A DNA stretch of 64,000 bases, from the NCBI GenBank assembly GCA_964640955.1, contig CAZXJI010000007.1:1-64000 (forward strand), read 5' to 3'. The notes under the pieces were generated by a model. That model was not told the origin of the DNA, did not search any database, and saw only the letters and a program-made list of their open reading frames with translations. The DNA comes from CAXXOK01 sp964640955 (GTDB lineage Bacteria > Bacillota > Clostridia > Christensenellales > Aristaeellaceae). Below, piece by piece: positions 16,541 to 25,271 of the stretch (positions are counted from its first letter, which is position 1; each line of letters starts with the position of its first letter). The translations under genes and the position numbers were made by a program.

Positions 16541-17466
16541 GCGAGCCGTTGTTGAAAGTAACGGATTTGAAGCAGTATTTTCGCCTCTCGGGCCGCTTTA
16601 CCGTCAAGGCGGTGGACGGCGTGAGCTTCGAAATCTACCCCGGCGAGACCTACGGACTGGTGGGGGAGAGCGGCTCGGGCAAAAGCACCATCGGCCGCAG
16701 CGTGATCCGGCTGTACGATCCCACGCACGGGCAGATCGCCTTCGATGGGCTCGACATCGGCGGAAAAATGAACCGGGACACGGAAAAGCACCTGCGCACG
16801 GGGATGCAGATGATCTTTCAGGATCCCATGGCCTGCCTCAACCCCCGCAAAAAGGTGAGCGACATCATCGGCCAGGGGCTGGACATCCACCACATGTACC
16901 AGTCCGGCCGGGAACGCAACCGGAAGATCGCCGAAATACTGGAGCAGGTGGGCCTCGCGCCGGAGCACGCCAACCGCTACCCGCACCAGTTTTCCGGCGG
17001 GCAGCGCCAGCGCGTGGGCATCGCGCGCGCGCTGATCATGCGGCCCAAGCTGATCATTGCGGACGAGTGCATCAGCGCTCTGGACGTGAGCATACAGGCG
17101 CAGGTCGTGAACCTGATGAAGGACATCCAGCAAAATACCGGCTGCGCGTATCTGTTCATCGCCCACGACCTAAGCATGGTCAAGTACATCAGCGACCGCA
17201 TCGGGGTACTGCACATGGGGCATCTGGTGGAAACGGGCAGCAAGGACGAGATATTTCAGAATCCCGTGCATCCCTACACGCAAAGCCTGCTTTCCGCCAT
17301 CCCGCATCCCAACCCCGTCGTGGAAAAGCAGCGCATCGCCATGAGTTACGATTACAAGGCGTTCGGCGTGGACTACACCAAGGGCACGGTGCACCTGGTG
17401 GACGGCACGCACCGGGTGCTGGCGACCGACGAGGAGTTTGCGCGCTGGACGGCGAAAAAAGCGTAA
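16537..17466 (+). CDS. oppF: Oligopeptide ABC transporter ATPase OppF
   Basis: A 309-residue ATPase that starts by a four-base ATGA overlap with oppD. Walker A is GESGSGKST near residue 45, the signature FSGGQRQRVGIARAL lies near 150, and the switch is IAHDLSMV. Walker B reads LIIADECISALD; the usual DEP is DEC, which keeps the catalytic glutamate. With OppD it powers peptide uptake. It is the last gene of the opp operon. Confidence 0.92.
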   Translation: MSEPLLKVTDLKQYFRLSGRFTVKAVDGVSFEIYPGETYGLVGESGSGKSTIGRSVIRLYDPTHGQIAFDGLDIGGKMNRDTEKHLRTGMQMIFQDPMACLNPRKKVSDIIGQGLDIHHMYQSGRERNRKIAEILEQVGLAPEHANRYPHQFSGGQRQRVGIARALIMRPKLIIADECISALDVSIQAQVVNLMKDIQQNTGCAYLFIAHDLSMVKYISDRIGVLHMGHLVETGSKDEIFQNPVHPYTQSLLSAIPHPNPVVEKQRIAMSYDYKAFGVDYTKGTVHLVDGTHRVLATDEEFARWTAKKA

Positions 17467-17492
17467 CGCGTTAGGATAAAATAAGATACTTG

Positions 17493-17540
17493 CAGGGATA
17501 CGGACAGGCCGCCTTTTTCGGCGGCCTGTCCATATCCCTG
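17493..17540. terminator. Long hairpin between oppF and ispE
   Basis: CAGGGATA (17493-17500) and GGACAGGCCGCC (17502-17513) pair with GGCGGCCTGTCC (17520-17531) and TATCCCTG (17533-17540), a stem of 20 pairs with one mismatch. The loop is TTTTTC. There is no T-run beyond either arm, but its place between convergent genes suggests a shared terminator. Confidence 0.55.
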
Positions 17541-17581
17541 GTTAACCCATTATCGATAAATGCTCAAATGGGTTCTGCTTC

Positions 17582-18454
17582 TCACGGCAAAAACGCGATC
17601 CCGCTTTCGCACGTGCCTGTCAGCCAGCACTTGCGCCAGCGCTTTCGTAGCGTACGCCAGGCGGCCTGCGCCACCTTTTCGGACGCGAACGCGCCGAACA
17701 CGGCCGAGCCGCTGCCCGTCATCGCGGCGTAATCCGCGCCGCAGGCCGTAAGCGCCGCCGCGGCCTCGGCAATCTGCGGCCGCAGCGCCTCGCTCGCCTG
17801 TGCGAGCACGTTTCCGGCGCTTTGGGCAAGGCAGGCCAGATCGCGGTTGGTAAGCGCCGCCTCCGCCGCGTCCGTGTCCGGGTGACGCACGGCGGGAAGC
17901 GCGTCGTACGCGTCGAACACCTCCCGGGTGGAGAGCGCCTTGCAAGGCTGAACGACGACCAGCGGAAAGACCGGCGCGGGGACGATGGGCCGTATCCGCT
18001 CGCCGACGCCGCCCACCCGCGCGCAGCTTCCGACAAGCGCGAAGGGGACGTCCGCGCCCACGGAAAGGCCCAGCCGCGCGAGTTCCGTAGCGGACAGGCC
18101 CGTTTCCCAGAGCCGGTTCAGCCCCGTCAGGGCCGCCGCCGCGTCCGCGCTGCCGCCGCCCATGCCCGCGCCGACCGGCGTACGCTTCACAAGGGTGAGC
18201 GCGGCTCCGCGCGCGCAGCCGGTCGCTCCTCGCAGCGCCTCCGCCGCCCTGAGGATCAGGTTATCCGTATCGGAAACCGAGACGTTTCCCGAAACGCACA
18301 GCGTCAGCGCACCCGTCTCCGCTTCCTCGATCGTCAGTTCGTCCGAAAGCGTTACGCTGCTCATCAACATGTTCATTTCGTGGTATCCGTCCCCGCGCTT
18401 CCCGAGGATATCCAGCGACCAGTTGATTTTCGCGCGCGCTTCCAGCCTGAGCAT
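17582..18454 (-). CDS. ispE: 4-diphosphocytidyl-2-C-methyl-D-erythritol kinase
   Basis: A 290-residue GHMP kinase of the MEP isoprenoid pathway; it phosphorylates CDP-methylerythritol with ATP. The N-terminal ARAKINWSLDILGKRGDGYHEM is the IspE signature with the substrate-contacting Lys and Asp. The ATP loop PVGAGMGGGSADAAAAL is near residues 88-104 and a late GSGSAVFG motif near 255. It is transcribed away from DUF1934 and faces oppF. Confidence 0.93.
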   Translation of the reverse strand: MLRLEARAKINWSLDILGKRGDGYHEMNMLMSSVTLSDELTIEEAETGALTLCVSGNVSVSDTDNLILRAAEALRGATGCARGAALTLVKRTPVGAGMGGGSADAAAALTGLNRLWETGLSATELARLGLSVGADVPFALVGSCARVGGVGERIRPIVPAPVFPLVVVQPCKALSTREVFDAYDALPAVRHPDTDAAEAALTNRDLACLAQSAGNVLAQASEALRPQIAEAAAALTACGADYAAMTGSGSAVFGAFASEKVAQAAWRTLRKRWRKCWLTGTCESGIAFLP

Positions 18455-18482
18455 TGCACACAGCCCCTTCTTATGCTATATT
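18454..18482 (+). promoter_or_regulatory. Promoter for the DUF1934 gene
   Basis: TTGCAC (18454-18459) and TATATT (18477-18482) with a 17-base spacer. The -35 overlaps the ispE start codon on the other strand. Confidence 0.5.
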
Positions 18483-18528
18483 ACGATTATAACAGGGTTT
18501 CCGTTTTCGGGGAATAGGGGGTCGGAGT

Positions 18529-18972
18529 ATGGCGGCGAAAAAGGGCGTGCCGATCCTGATTTCACTGGATGCGCAGAGCACCGCGGGCGGCCGTCCGGAG
18601 GACGGCATGCGGCTGATTACCACCGGGAAACTGTACGAAAACCAAAACGAGACCGTTATCCGCTATGAGGAAAGCCTGGACGAGAAGGAACCGCCGCAGA
18701 AGATCAGGCTGAGCATACGCGACGGCGTCATTACCATGTCGCGCAAGGGCACCTACGACGCCGACATGGTCTTTCAAAAGGGAAGGCGCTACGAAAGCCA
18801 GTACCGTACGCCCTACGGCGTAATGGACCTGGCGTTGTACTGCACCCGTGCCGACGTCGTGCGCGCGCAGAACGGGGGCGAAATATCGCTGCAGTATCAG
18901 TTGGACCTGGGCGGGCAGTTCGCCGCGATGCACGACATGAAGCTGCACTGGATGCGGAAGAAGGAGCCCTGA
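18529..18972 (+). CDS. DUF1934 domain protein (YwiB-like)
   Basis: A 147-residue protein with a calycin-like beta-barrel pattern. The conserved segments are GRPEDGMRLITTGKLY, TVIRYEES and KGRRYESQYRTPYGVMDLALYC. This is the DUF1934/YwiB family, whose members often lie near argS and pyrG in Firmicutes; the function is unknown. GGGGTCGGAG precedes the ATG. Its stop shares a base with the next start, so this is the first gene of a three-gene coupled set. Confidence 0.82.
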   Translation: MAAKKGVPILISLDAQSTAGGRPEDGMRLITTGKLYENQNETVIRYEESLDEKEPPQKIRLSIRDGVITMSRKGTYDADMVFQKGRRYESQYRTPYGVMDLALYCTRADVVRAQNGGEISLQYQLDLGGQFAAMHDMKLHWMRKKEP

Positions 18973-19496
18973 TGGATCGGCTTTTTCAAGCGGAGCTTTC
19001 GGCGCTTGTCGGGCCCGGGTGCTTCGTGCGGCCCGCGCGGGACGACGACGCCTTTTTCGTGACCGACGCGCCGCGGCGCCTGCCAAGGGAACGGCTCGAC
19101 GCGCTTGCGCACAGCCTTGCCGCGGGCGGGTACCTCGTCGAGGCGACGCCCCGCGGCCTGTGGCGGATCGACCTTGCGGACGCGCGCTTCCGGGCGCTGT
19201 GCGAGGGTTTCCGGCCTTTGGCGCCGCTCAGCCTGCCCGCGGACGACGCGCTGCTGGGGGCGTATGCGCTTGCGCGGCTGCTGCGCGCGCACCCCGCGCC
19301 GTGGGCCGGGCAGCCCCGCGCGCCGCTGCGCGCGCTGCTAAAGCGCTACGATCGGCGCGAGGCGTTTCTGACCTGCGTCAAACGGCAGACGGAAGCCTGT
19401 GCGGCGCTCCTGCGAACGGGCGGGGCGCTGCCTTCCGCCGCCGCGGGCATCCTGCAGACATGGCTTACCGGACAAATGGGGGAGGAAGCAACATGA
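18972..19496 (+). CDS. Uncharacterised 174-residue protein
   Basis: No family was recognised. The protein is rich in Ala, Arg and Leu, with no signal peptide or membrane helix. Residues 25-75 are a predicted alpha/beta stretch (FFVTDAPRRLPRERLDALAHSL, shown in part) and the C-terminal half is helical. Both ends overlap neighbouring genes (TGATG at the start, ATGA at the end), which strongly supports translation as part of the DUF1934-MBL set. A helper role for one of those proteins is only inference. Confidence 0.65.
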   Translation: MDRLFQAELSALVGPGCFVRPARDDDAFFVTDAPRRLPRERLDALAHSLAAGGYLVEATPRGLWRIDLADARFRALCEGFRPLAPLSLPADDALLGAYALARLLRAHPAPWAGQPRAPLRALLKRYDRREAFLTCVKRQTEACAALLRTGGALPSAAAGILQTWLTGQMGEEAT

Positions 19497-20149
19497 TCCT
19501 TCGTTATTACGGACATTCGCTGTTCACGCTGACGCTGGAAAACGGGCTTACGGTGCTCACCGACCCGTACGGCGATTTCTACGCGTACCCGCGGCGAAAG
19601 ATACGGGCGGACGTGGTGACGGTTTCCCACCACCACCACGATCACGACGCCGTCGGGATGGTGACGGGAGACCCGGTCGTCGTCGATACCGCCGGGGTGC
19701 ATTCGCCGCGTCCGGGGCTGATCGTGACCGGCGTGCCCAGCAAGCACGACGAACAGAACGGCCTAAAGCGCGGCGACAACCTGATCTTCGTGATCGAGGC
19801 GGAAGGGCTGAAAATCGTGCACATGGGCGATATCGGCCACGTGCTGAACGAAAAGCAGCGCTACGCCATCGGGAAACCCGACGTGCTGCTGACCCCCGTG
19901 GGCGGCATCTACACCACCGACGCGGCCGCCGCCGTACAAAACGTACGGCTACTCAAGCCGACGGTCACCGTGCCCATGCACTATCGCACGCGCTACGATG
20001 AGGATATGCCCATCGAAACGGAAGAGCCGTTCCTGAGGCTCATGAAGGCGCGACCCGAACCCATGCCGCTCTGCCGGCTGACGGCGGGGGACCTTAGCGA
20101 ACGGCCGGAAGTGATGCTTCTGTCCGTTACGGCCGGAACCGAGGCTTGA
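19493..20149 (+). CDS. MBL-fold metal-dependent hydrolase (UPF0173-like)
   Basis: A 218-residue metallo-beta-lactamase-fold protein. It begins ILRYYGHSLFTL with the conserved GHS, and the metal motif is SHHHHDHDAVG near residues 46-56. Further ligands are in HMGDIGH near 113, and TVPMHYRT lies near 165. The architecture matches the YtkL/UPF0173 subgroup rather than RNase J or glyoxalase II. The substrate is unknown. The start overlaps the previous stop by ATGA, and its stop region contains the -35 element of the next gene. Confidence 0.8.
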   Translation: MILRYYGHSLFTLTLENGLTVLTDPYGDFYAYPRRKIRADVVTVSHHHHDHDAVGMVTGDPVVVDTAGVHSPRPGLIVTGVPSKHDEQNGLKRGDNLIFVIEAEGLKIVHMGDIGHVLNEKQRYAIGKPDVLLTPVGGIYTTDAAAAVQNVRLLKPTVTVPMHYRTRYDEDMPIETEEPFLRLMKARPEPMPLCRLTAGDLSERPEVMLLSVTAGTEA

Positions 20150-20175
20150 CAACCCGGGCGCATTCCTTCTAGAAT
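20146..20175 (+). promoter_or_regulatory. Promoter for the CTP-synthase-like gene
   Basis: TTGACA (20146-20151, overlapping the end of the MBL gene) and TAGAAT (20170-20175) with an 18-base spacer. Confidence 0.65.
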
Positions 20176-20203
20176 GTAAAATATACGTGAAGGAGTGACG
20201 GAT

Positions 20204-21808
20204 ATGAAATACGTATTCATCACGGGCGGCGTGGTTTCATCCCTGGGTAAGGGCATTACGGCGGCTTCGCTGGGCAAGCTCCTCACGGCACGGGGCTACA
20301 AGGTCAGCCTGCAGAAGCTGGATCTGTTCTATAACGTGGAGCCGGGTTTCCTGAGCCCGCTGGAACACGGGGAAGCGTTCATCACCGAGGACGGTACGGC
20401 CGCCGATCTGGACATCGGCCATTACGAGCGCTTCGTGGACGTCACCCTGTCCGGCGAGGCCAGTTCCACCACCGGGAAAATCCACCGCCGGCTGATCGAG
20501 CAGGAGCTGCGCGGGGAGTTCCACGGGGCGACCGTGCAGGCCATACCGCACGTCGCCAACGAGATCAAGCGCTGCATCCGCGAGGCGGCGGAGCACGCGG
20601 GGTCGGATATCCAGCTGGTGGAGATCGGCGGCACGGTAGGCGACATGGAGGCGTCCGTGTATCTGGAGGCCATCCGCCAGATGCGTTGGGACTGCGAAAA
20701 CCCCCAGGACTGCTGCTACCTGCACATTACGCTGATGCCTTTCATCGTCACCGCGGGGGAACTGAAAACCAAACCCACGCAGAACAGCGTGAAGGTGCTG
20801 CGCTCCATGGGCATCCAGCCGGACGTCATCGTGTGCCGCACGGAGGTCCCCATGCGCACCGACGCCAAGGACAAGATCGCTCTGTTCTGCAACGTCAAGT
20901 CCCAAAACGTCATCCAGAACCTGGACGCGGACTGCCTTTACGAAGTGCCGCTGATGCTGGAAAAGGAAGGGCTCGCCCGCGCCGTGCTCGGCGAGCTGGG
21001 CCTGGAAAACAGGCCAGCGGAGCTTTCCGACTGGCGGGCGATGGTCAAGCGCATGCGCGGGCTGACGCGCTCGGTGCACGTGGCCGTGGTCGGCAAGTAC
21101 ACAGCCATGCCGGATGCGTACCTTTCCGTAGCGGAGGCCCTCCGCCATGCCGCATACGCGCAGGACGTTCGCGTCGCGCTTACGTACGTCCCCAGCGACG
21201 GCGTGACCGCCGAAACGGCGGACGCGCTGCTTTCCAAGGCGGACGCCATCGTGCTGCCGGGCGGCTACGGCGTGCGCGGCACCGAGGGCATGGCGTTCAC
21301 GGCCCGCTACGCACGGGAGAACCGCGTGCCGTTCCTGGCCGTCGGCATGGGCGCGCAGATGACGGTCGCCGAGGCCGTGCGCAGCCTGCTGGGCTTGGCG
21401 GGCGCCAATTCCGCCGAGGCCGACCCGAACACGCCCGCGCCCGTGGCCCGGATTCCCGAGGATCGCGTCTGTTTCAACGACAGCCGCAGCGCGGCCCGCA
21501 TGGGCGGCAGCGACGTGAAGCTTTCCGAAGGGCGGATACGATCGCTGTACGGCGGCGCGGGCGTCGTGCACGAGCGCCACTGCAACCGTTACGAAATCGA
21601 CCAGCGGTATGTGGGCGAGCTCGCGCTGAAGGGCCTGCGCATGGTGGGCGTCGGCATGGATTCCGGTTACCCCGAGGCGTTCGAGATCGAGGATCACCCC
21701 TGTTTCGCAGCGGTGGTGTACCATCCGGAGTTTTCGTCCCGCCCGGGCAAACCGCATCCGCTGTACGTCGGGCTGATCGCCGCGGCCAAGGCGCGTTCGT
21801 CCCGGTAA
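20204..21808 (+). CDS. CTP-synthase-like protein lacking the glutaminase cysteine
   Basis: A 534-residue protein aligned end to end with PyrG (UTP to CTP). The synthetase domain keeps the P-loop GGVVSSLGKGI, DLDIGHYERF and EIGGTVGDME. The segment after the P-loop (KLDLFYNVEPGFLSPLEHGEAF) departs from canonical K-x-D-P-Y-x-N-V-D-P-G-T-M-S-P-x-Q-H-G-E. In the glutaminase domain GGYGVRG and HPEF are present, but the nucleophile elbow usually written GICLGMQ reads AVGMGAQ: Gly381 (codon 21344-21346) replaces the cysteine. The GGT-x-RLG loop is also altered. Glutamine hydrolysis should be impossible; it may use free ammonia or another substrate. ATG 20204 is chosen by AAGGAG spacing. Confidence 0.85.
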   Translation: MKYVFITGGVVSSLGKGITAASLGKLLTARGYKVSLQKLDLFYNVEPGFLSPLEHGEAFITEDGTAADLDIGHYERFVDVTLSGEASSTTGKIHRRLIEQELRGEFHGATVQAIPHVANEIKRCIREAAEHAGSDIQLVEIGGTVGDMEASVYLEAIRQMRWDCENPQDCCYLHITLMPFIVTAGELKTKPTQNSVKVLRSMGIQPDVIVCRTEVPMRTDAKDKIALFCNVKSQNVIQNLDADCLYEVPLMLEKEGLARAVLGELGLENRPAELSDWRAMVKRMRGLTRSVHVAVVGKYTAMPDAYLSVAEALRHAAYAQDVRVALTYVPSDGVTAETADALLSKADAIVLPGGYGVRGTEGMAFTARYARENRVPFLAVGMGAQMTVAEAVRSLLGLAGANSAEADPNTPAPVARIPEDRVCFNDSRSAARMGGSDVKLSEGRIRSLYGGAGVVHERHCNRYEIDQRYVGELALKGLRMVGVGMDSGYPEAFEIEDHPCFAAVVYHPEFSSRPGKPHPLYVGLIAAAKARSSR

Positions 21809-21833
21809 GAACCGCCGCACGAGACTCCTTTCC

Positions 21834-21869
21834 CCGCGTTCCGGCAGCGGTTGCCGGGGCGCGGTTTTT
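21834..21869 (+). terminator. Terminator after the CTP-synthase-like gene
   Basis: CCGCG and CCGGCA pair with TGCCGG and CGCGG around a short loop, followed by T5 at 21865-21869. Confidence 0.75.
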
Positions 21870-21914
21870 ACATTTGCGGGGTGCTTTTCCCCGCGCCGGA
21901 CGAACCTCGCCCGT

Positions 21915-21942
21915 TTGCAAGGCGGCGGGATTGTGCTATAAT
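21915..21942 (+). promoter_or_regulatory. Promoter for the CotH-family gene
   Basis: TTGCAA (21915-21920) and perfect TATAAT (21937-21942) with a 16-base spacer. Confidence 0.65.
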
Positions 21943-21989
21943 TTTGGAATGGTATGCCTCACACCCAAGACGAAGGGGGGATGTTCCGA

Positions 21990-24900
21990 ATGCAGCAAAA
22001 CGCGTCGGGCAAGCGCAGGCCGTCCAAGAGCTACGCGCCCCGTAAGCGCAAAAGCCGCACCGCGACGGTGCTGCCGTGGCTTTTACTGTTCGCGGTGCTG
22101 CTGGCTGCGATGTATTTCTTCTTTCCCAAGGATGCCGGAAAGCACGTCGGCACTTCCGTTTACGACGGCCTCGTGATCAGCGAGGTGATGGCCGCCAACT
22201 CCTCCGCCGTTCCCGACGAAGAGGGCGATTTCAGCGATTGGCTGGAAATCTACAACGGCACGGGCGCCGACCTGAACCTGGAAGGAGTCATGCTCACCAA
22301 CCGCACCGACCGCATCACCTTCCCGTTCCCGTCCTACGAGCTGGCGGCGGGCGCGCGCGTGATCGTCTTTGCCGACAACCGCTATCAGCTGGATCCTTCC
22401 ATGCCCTTCCACGGCAAGTTCAAAATCTCCTCCGTGGGCGCGCACCTCTACCTGTACGACCCGGACATGTACCTGATCGACGAAGTGGTGACCCCCACCA
22501 TGACGGCCGACCAGAGCTACATCTATACGGGCGTGAACGCCGACGGGGAGAAGCAGTACGAGCTGACCGACTATTACAGCCCCGGCTACGAAAACACGCA
22601 GGCGGGCTTTACGGCCTACCGTACCGCCAACGCCACGCAGACCGGCGCGCTGATCATCAACGAGGTCTGCCCCGACCCCAAGGTGGGCATTCCCGACGAG
22701 GACAACGAGATCGTCGACTGGCTGGAACTGCACAACACCACCGACAAGTCCATATCGCTGGCCGGCTACTGCCTGAGCGACAAGGAAAACAAGCCTCTCA
22801 AGTGGCGTTTTCCGGACTCGGCCACCATTCCCGCGGGTGGGTATTACCTCGTTTATTGCAGCGGCAAGGATAAAATGCAGGCAAACGGCGTGCCGCACAC
22901 CAACTTCTCCATCAGCGCGGAGCGCGAAACGCTGGTCCTGAGCGACAGCAACGGCCGCCTGGTCGACCGCGTCTCCATCGAAAACGTCCCGGCGGATTAC
23001 TCCGTCGGCCGTGACGCGACGGGCGCGTGGACGTACTATGCCCAGGCCACCCCCGGCAGCCCCAATACCGCCGACGGGCAGAGCAAGACCGATCAGCTCA
23101 TCCGCGCCTACAACCCTACCGGCGTGTACATCAGCGAAGTCATGGCGTCCAACGATACGATCGCGTTGGGCACCATGGCGCTGACGTGCGACTATCTGGA
23201 ATTGTACAACTCGAGCGACCAGACCGTGGACCTGAGCAGCTACGGCCTGAGCAACACCCTTAACCGCCCGCGCAAGTGGCAGTTCCCGCAGGGAACGACC
23301 ATCGCGCCGGGCGAGTATAAGGTGATCTATCTGGACGGCGACACGTCGCTTAGTTCCTACTACGAACTGCACACCAATTTCAAGCTCGCCCGTTCGGGCG
23401 GCGATACCGTTTCTTTTTGTGATCCCGACGGACGGGTATTGGACCGCATTCCGCTTTCGCTGATTCCTACCGACCACAGCTACGGACGCTCGCTGGGCTA
23501 CGCGGGCTTTTATTACTATGACGAACCTACCCCCGGTACCGTCAACGGCACTGGATACTACGGCTATGCAAGCAATCCGTCGTTCTCCAAGGACGGCGGC
23601 GAATATAAGGGCTCCGTTCAGGTTTCCATCGACGTTCCCGACGGAACGAACGTTTATTACACGCTGGACGGCTCCATCCCCACGGAAAACGCCTCGCTTT
23701 ACAACGCAGGCGACGTGTTTGAAATCACCGGCGTCACGGTGCTGCGCGCCCGCGCCTACGACCAGAACGGTCTTTTGCAGCCCAGCGAAGTGGTCACCAG
23801 CACGTATCTGACCAACATCTACCACACCCTGCCGGTCGTCAGCCTGATTGCCGACCCGGACGTGCTTTGGAACGCCGAAAACGGCATGCTGACCGTCGGC
23901 GACAACGTGGACAAGAGCGAGGGCATCCCCTTCAAAAACACGGTCTACCGGGAATTCGGCAAGATACTGCGCGAAGGGTACGTGGAAATCTACAATCTGG
24001 AAGGCGACCAGCTCATCAGCCAGGGCATGGAGTTTGCCCTGCAGGGGCAGTACAGCCTGGATATGCCGCAGAAGTCCTTTAAAATCAAAGCCAAGGCCAA
24101 ATACGGCGACAAGTACTTCGAGGCGTCGCTGTTCGACGATCGCCCCTTTACGGAATACAAGTGCTTCGTGTTACGCGACAGCGGGAACGACTGCGTATGG
24201 ACGCGGATGAACGACGGCTTCCAGAGCCGGCTGATCGACGCCTTCAACGAGTATACGGACACGCCTTCGACCGTCATCCACCAGGCATGGCAACCCGTGG
24301 TGGTATACCTGAACGGCCAGTACTGGGGGCATTACAACCTTAGGGAGCGCGCCGACCGTTACTTTATCGCCCAGCACGAAGGGCTCAGCCTGAGCGAGGC
24401 CGACCAGATGGACGAGCTGGAGGCCAGCAACAAGGTGGTTTTCGGCACCAACAAAGAGTACAAGGCCATGATCGCGAAGATCAAAAAGAGTTCTCCGGGC
24501 ACCAATGCGGAGGATCTGCAATACATTCTGGACAACATCGACGTGGACAACTACTTCGACTATATGGCTTTCGAGATGTTCTTCGGCAACTCCGACACCG
24601 GCAACATCCGCTTCTATCGCCTCAAAACGGAAGGCAGCAAGTGGCGCTGGCTTTTCTACGACGCGGATTACGGGCTGTTCAGGAGCGGGTTCGACAGCGT
24701 GACTTCCTACCTGAAGGAAAAGGGTTCCGGCCAGCAGCTGATCGACAACACGCTGATCCTGAAGCTTCTGGAAAACGACGAGATGCGGGATCAATTCCTG
24801 ACCCGGCTGGGGGAAATCTATCAGTTCTTCACCACGGAGAAGATGACGGAGATTTTCAACTCTCTGGCCGCGCAGCTGGAGCCGGAGATGACCATGCACT

Positions 24901-25151
24901 TCAACCGCTGGGCCGAGGAGAACGACAAGGCCATCAACATCGATTCGCCCACGACGCCGGAAGGCGCGCTGCGCTACTGGTACACGCGCCTGGATTACAC
25001 CCGGAACGTGCTTAAAAAGCGCCCCACCTATTTCTACGAGATGGTGCAGGAACGCCTGAGCTTAAGCGACGAGCAGATGCTTTCCTACTTCGGCGAGAAA
25101 CCGGCGCTGCCGGACGACGCCGTGGTGACCGAAGGGAAGAAGTGGGGTTGA
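21990..25151 (+). CDS. Surface protein with three lamin-tail domains, a chitobiase-type domain and a CotH kinase domain
   Basis: A 1053-residue protein. A basic N-terminus (RRPSKSYAPRKRKSR) precedes one membrane helix (residues about 28-46), so the rest is outside the cell. Three lamin-tail repeats follow (about 57-190, 215-355, 370-510), each opening with an ISEVMAxN or INEVCP strand and a DWLEI/DYLEL turn. Residues 527-605 are a chitobiase C-terminal-type domain (YYTLDGSIPT). Residues about 612-1010 are a CotH kinase domain with QKSFKIK, VVVYLNGQYWGHYNLRERAD, NSDTGN and FYDADYGLF; the aspartates expected for catalysis are present. CotH proteins are secreted kinase-fold proteins. ATG 21990 has AGGGGGG nine bases upstream. 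DUF4956 and VTC genes follow. Confidence 0.88.
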   Translation: MQQNASGKRRPSKSYAPRKRKSRTATVLPWLLLFAVLLAAMYFFFPKDAGKHVGTSVYDGLVISEVMAANSSAVPDEEGDFSDWLEIYNGTGADLNLEGVMLTNRTDRITFPFPSYELAAGARVIVFADNRYQLDPSMPFHGKFKISSVGAHLYLYDPDMYLIDEVVTPTMTADQSYIYTGVNADGEKQYELTDYYSPGYENTQAGFTAYRTANATQTGALIINEVCPDPKVGIPDEDNEIVDWLELHNTTDKSISLAGYCLSDKENKPLKWRFPDSATIPAGGYYLVYCSGKDKMQANGVPHTNFSISAERETLVLSDSNGRLVDRVSIENVPADYSVGRDATGAWTYYAQATPGSPNTADGQSKTDQLIRAYNPTGVYISEVMASNDTIALGTMALTCDYLELYNSSDQTVDLSSYGLSNTLNRPRKWQFPQGTTIAPGEYKVIYLDGDTSLSSYYELHTNFKLARSGGDTVSFCDPDGRVLDRIPLSLIPTDHSYGRSLGYAGFYYYDEPTPGTVNGTGYYGYASNPSFSKDGGEYKGSVQVSIDVPDGTNVYYTLDGSIPTENASLYNAGDVFEITGVTVLRARAYDQNGLLQPSEVVTSTYLTNIYHTLPVVSLIADPDVLWNAENGMLTVGDNVDKSEGIPFKNTVYREFGKILREGYVEIYNLEGDQLISQGMEFALQGQYSLDMPQKSFKIKAKAKYGDKYFEASLFDDRPFTEYKCFVLRDSGNDCVWTRMNDGFQSRLIDAFNEYTDTPSTVIHQAWQPVVVYLNGQYWGHYNLRERADRYFIAQHEGLSLSEADQMDELEASNKVVFGTNKEYKAMIAKIKKSSPGTNAEDLQYILDNIDVDNYFDYMAFEMFFGNSDTGNIRFYRLKTEGSKWRWLFYDADYGLFRSGFDSVTSYLKEKGSGQQLIDNTLILKLLENDEMRDQFLTRLGEIYQFFTTEKMTEIFNSLAAQLEPEMTMHFNRWAEENDKAINIDSPTTPEGALRYWYTRLDYTRNVLKKRPTYFYEMVQERLSLSDEQMLSYFGEKPALPDDAVVTEGKKWG

Positions 25152-25209
25152 TCCGGGCGCGCGCGGCCGCCGCGCCGCAGGCGCAAACCCCCGCGCCTTC
25201 GCGTTTCGC

Positions 25210-25238
25210 TTGACAAAGGGGCCCGGGCCCGATATGAT
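25210..25238 (+). promoter_or_regulatory. Consensus promoter for DUF4956-VTC-hydrolase
   Basis: TTGACA (25210-25215), exactly 17 bases, TATGAT (25233-25238). The spacer contains the perfect palindrome GGGCCCGGGCCC (25219-25230), which could be a regulator site or simple composition. Confidence 0.75.
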
Positions 25239-25271
25239 CATTATCAATTGAACCAAGGAGGAATTATCGTT

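Noticed and set aside
22083..23825. A 580-codon frame antisense to the CotH-family gene
   Set aside because: No recognisable domain; the plus-strand gene is well supported by domains and start site.
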